DNA from: Heliobacterium mobile
GTDB taxonomy: Bacteria; Bacillota; Desulfitobacteriia; Heliobacteriales; Heliobacteriaceae
DNA: 64,000 nucleotides
Direction: 5' to 3'
Assembly (NCBI RefSeq): GCF_009720735.1
Contig: NZ_WNKU01000009.1
Coordinates: 62,001 to 126,000 of the forward strand
Of the stretch, positions 63,873 to 64,000 are shown piece after piece. Position 1 is the first letter of the stretch. Each line of letters opens with the position of its first letter. Below the pieces are notes generated by a model, which was given only the letters and a program-made list of their open reading frames with translations, was not told the origin of the DNA and made no database searches. Both the position numbers and the translations under genes were made by a program.

Positions 63873-64000
63873 CTAATTGTCGAGTGGTAAAGCGATCCAA
63901 AAAGTCGAGCCCATTCCCACTTGACTGTGCACCCCGATCTCCCCGCCCAGCAAACGGACTAATTGTTCAGCGATGGAGAGACCTAGGCCAATACCACCGT
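63873..64000 (-). CDS. Histidine kinase, C-terminal fragment cut by the window edge
   Basis: The last 42 residues of an ATPase domain are encoded, reading [20 protein letters not shown], then [21 protein letters not shown] and stop. This is the G2 box and final strand of a HisKA/HATPase kinase. The rest lies beyond the window. CGACAAT-N6-ATTGTCG overlaps its stop codon. Confidence 0.85.
   Translation of the reverse strand, partial: GGIGLGLSIAEQLVRLLGGEIGVHSQVGMGSTFWIALPLDN

Noticed and set aside
63863-63882. CGACAAT-N6-ATTGTCG inverted repeat as a terminator of the last kinase gene
   Set aside because: The stem overlaps the stop codon and no T-run follows on the minus strand; it may be chance or an operator.

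Overview
The window is chromosomal DNA of a spore-forming, nitrogen-fixing member of the Clostridia, most likely a heliobacterium (Heliobacterium/Heliobacillus group). The main reason is the nif gene order nifI1-nifI2-nifH-D-K-E-N-X-fdx-B-V, with both PII-like genes ahead of nifH and nifV at the end. This is the arrangement known from heliobacteria. Spore coat and germination genes and AGGAGG-type ribosome sites support a Firmicute. No tRNA, rRNA, CRISPR array or intact transposon was seen.

Region 1 (1-12.7 kb): a chemoreceptor-like protein with its sensor at the C-terminus and a small Cys-containing gene precede a HutP-family RNA-binding protein. The eleven-gene nif operon follows. Two intrinsic terminators flank hutP. 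The second, just ahead of nifI1, is abutted by six NAG triplets spaced exactly 4 nt apart. HutP works by binding NAG triplets and preventing termination, so this looks like an attenuation switch for nitrogen fixation. It is the most interesting candidate in the window.

Region 2 (12.7-23 kb): an ABC-F ATPase with one degenerate ATP site, a membrane-protein gene interrupted by an in-frame TGA, small spore-type proteins (two YjcZ-like, an Sm-like coat protein, a LysM protein, DUF421), a membrane polyferredoxin behind PhoB-like 11-bp repeats, and the potassium importer KimA behind a c-di-AMP riboswitch.

Region 3 (23-44.7 kb): two RND efflux operons (adaptor plus pump). One lies beside a triple-repeat exported protein and an OmpR-type two-component system, the other is divergent from a marR gene. 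Between them are a hybrid histidine kinase, a cell-wall amidase, a feoB remnant fused almost directly to a Fur box, a FeoB-associated Cys-rich protein, XpaC/TelA, and a GC-rich palindromic element.

Region 4 (45-64 kb): transport and stress genes (TauE/SafE, TerC), a manganese (yybP-ykoY) riboswitch controlling an unrecognised membrane/zinc-ribbon protein, an ARMT1/DUF89 protein, a serine-dehydrogenase-type protease with a small partner, a crystallin-like coat protein, an MntA/HepT toxin-antitoxin pair, a gerA-type germinant receptor operon, an EAL-HDOD protein, a PTS enzyme I, a chemoreceptor and the 3' end of a histidine kinase. Start sites were moved from the longest open frame wherever a ribosome site clearly favoured another codon.
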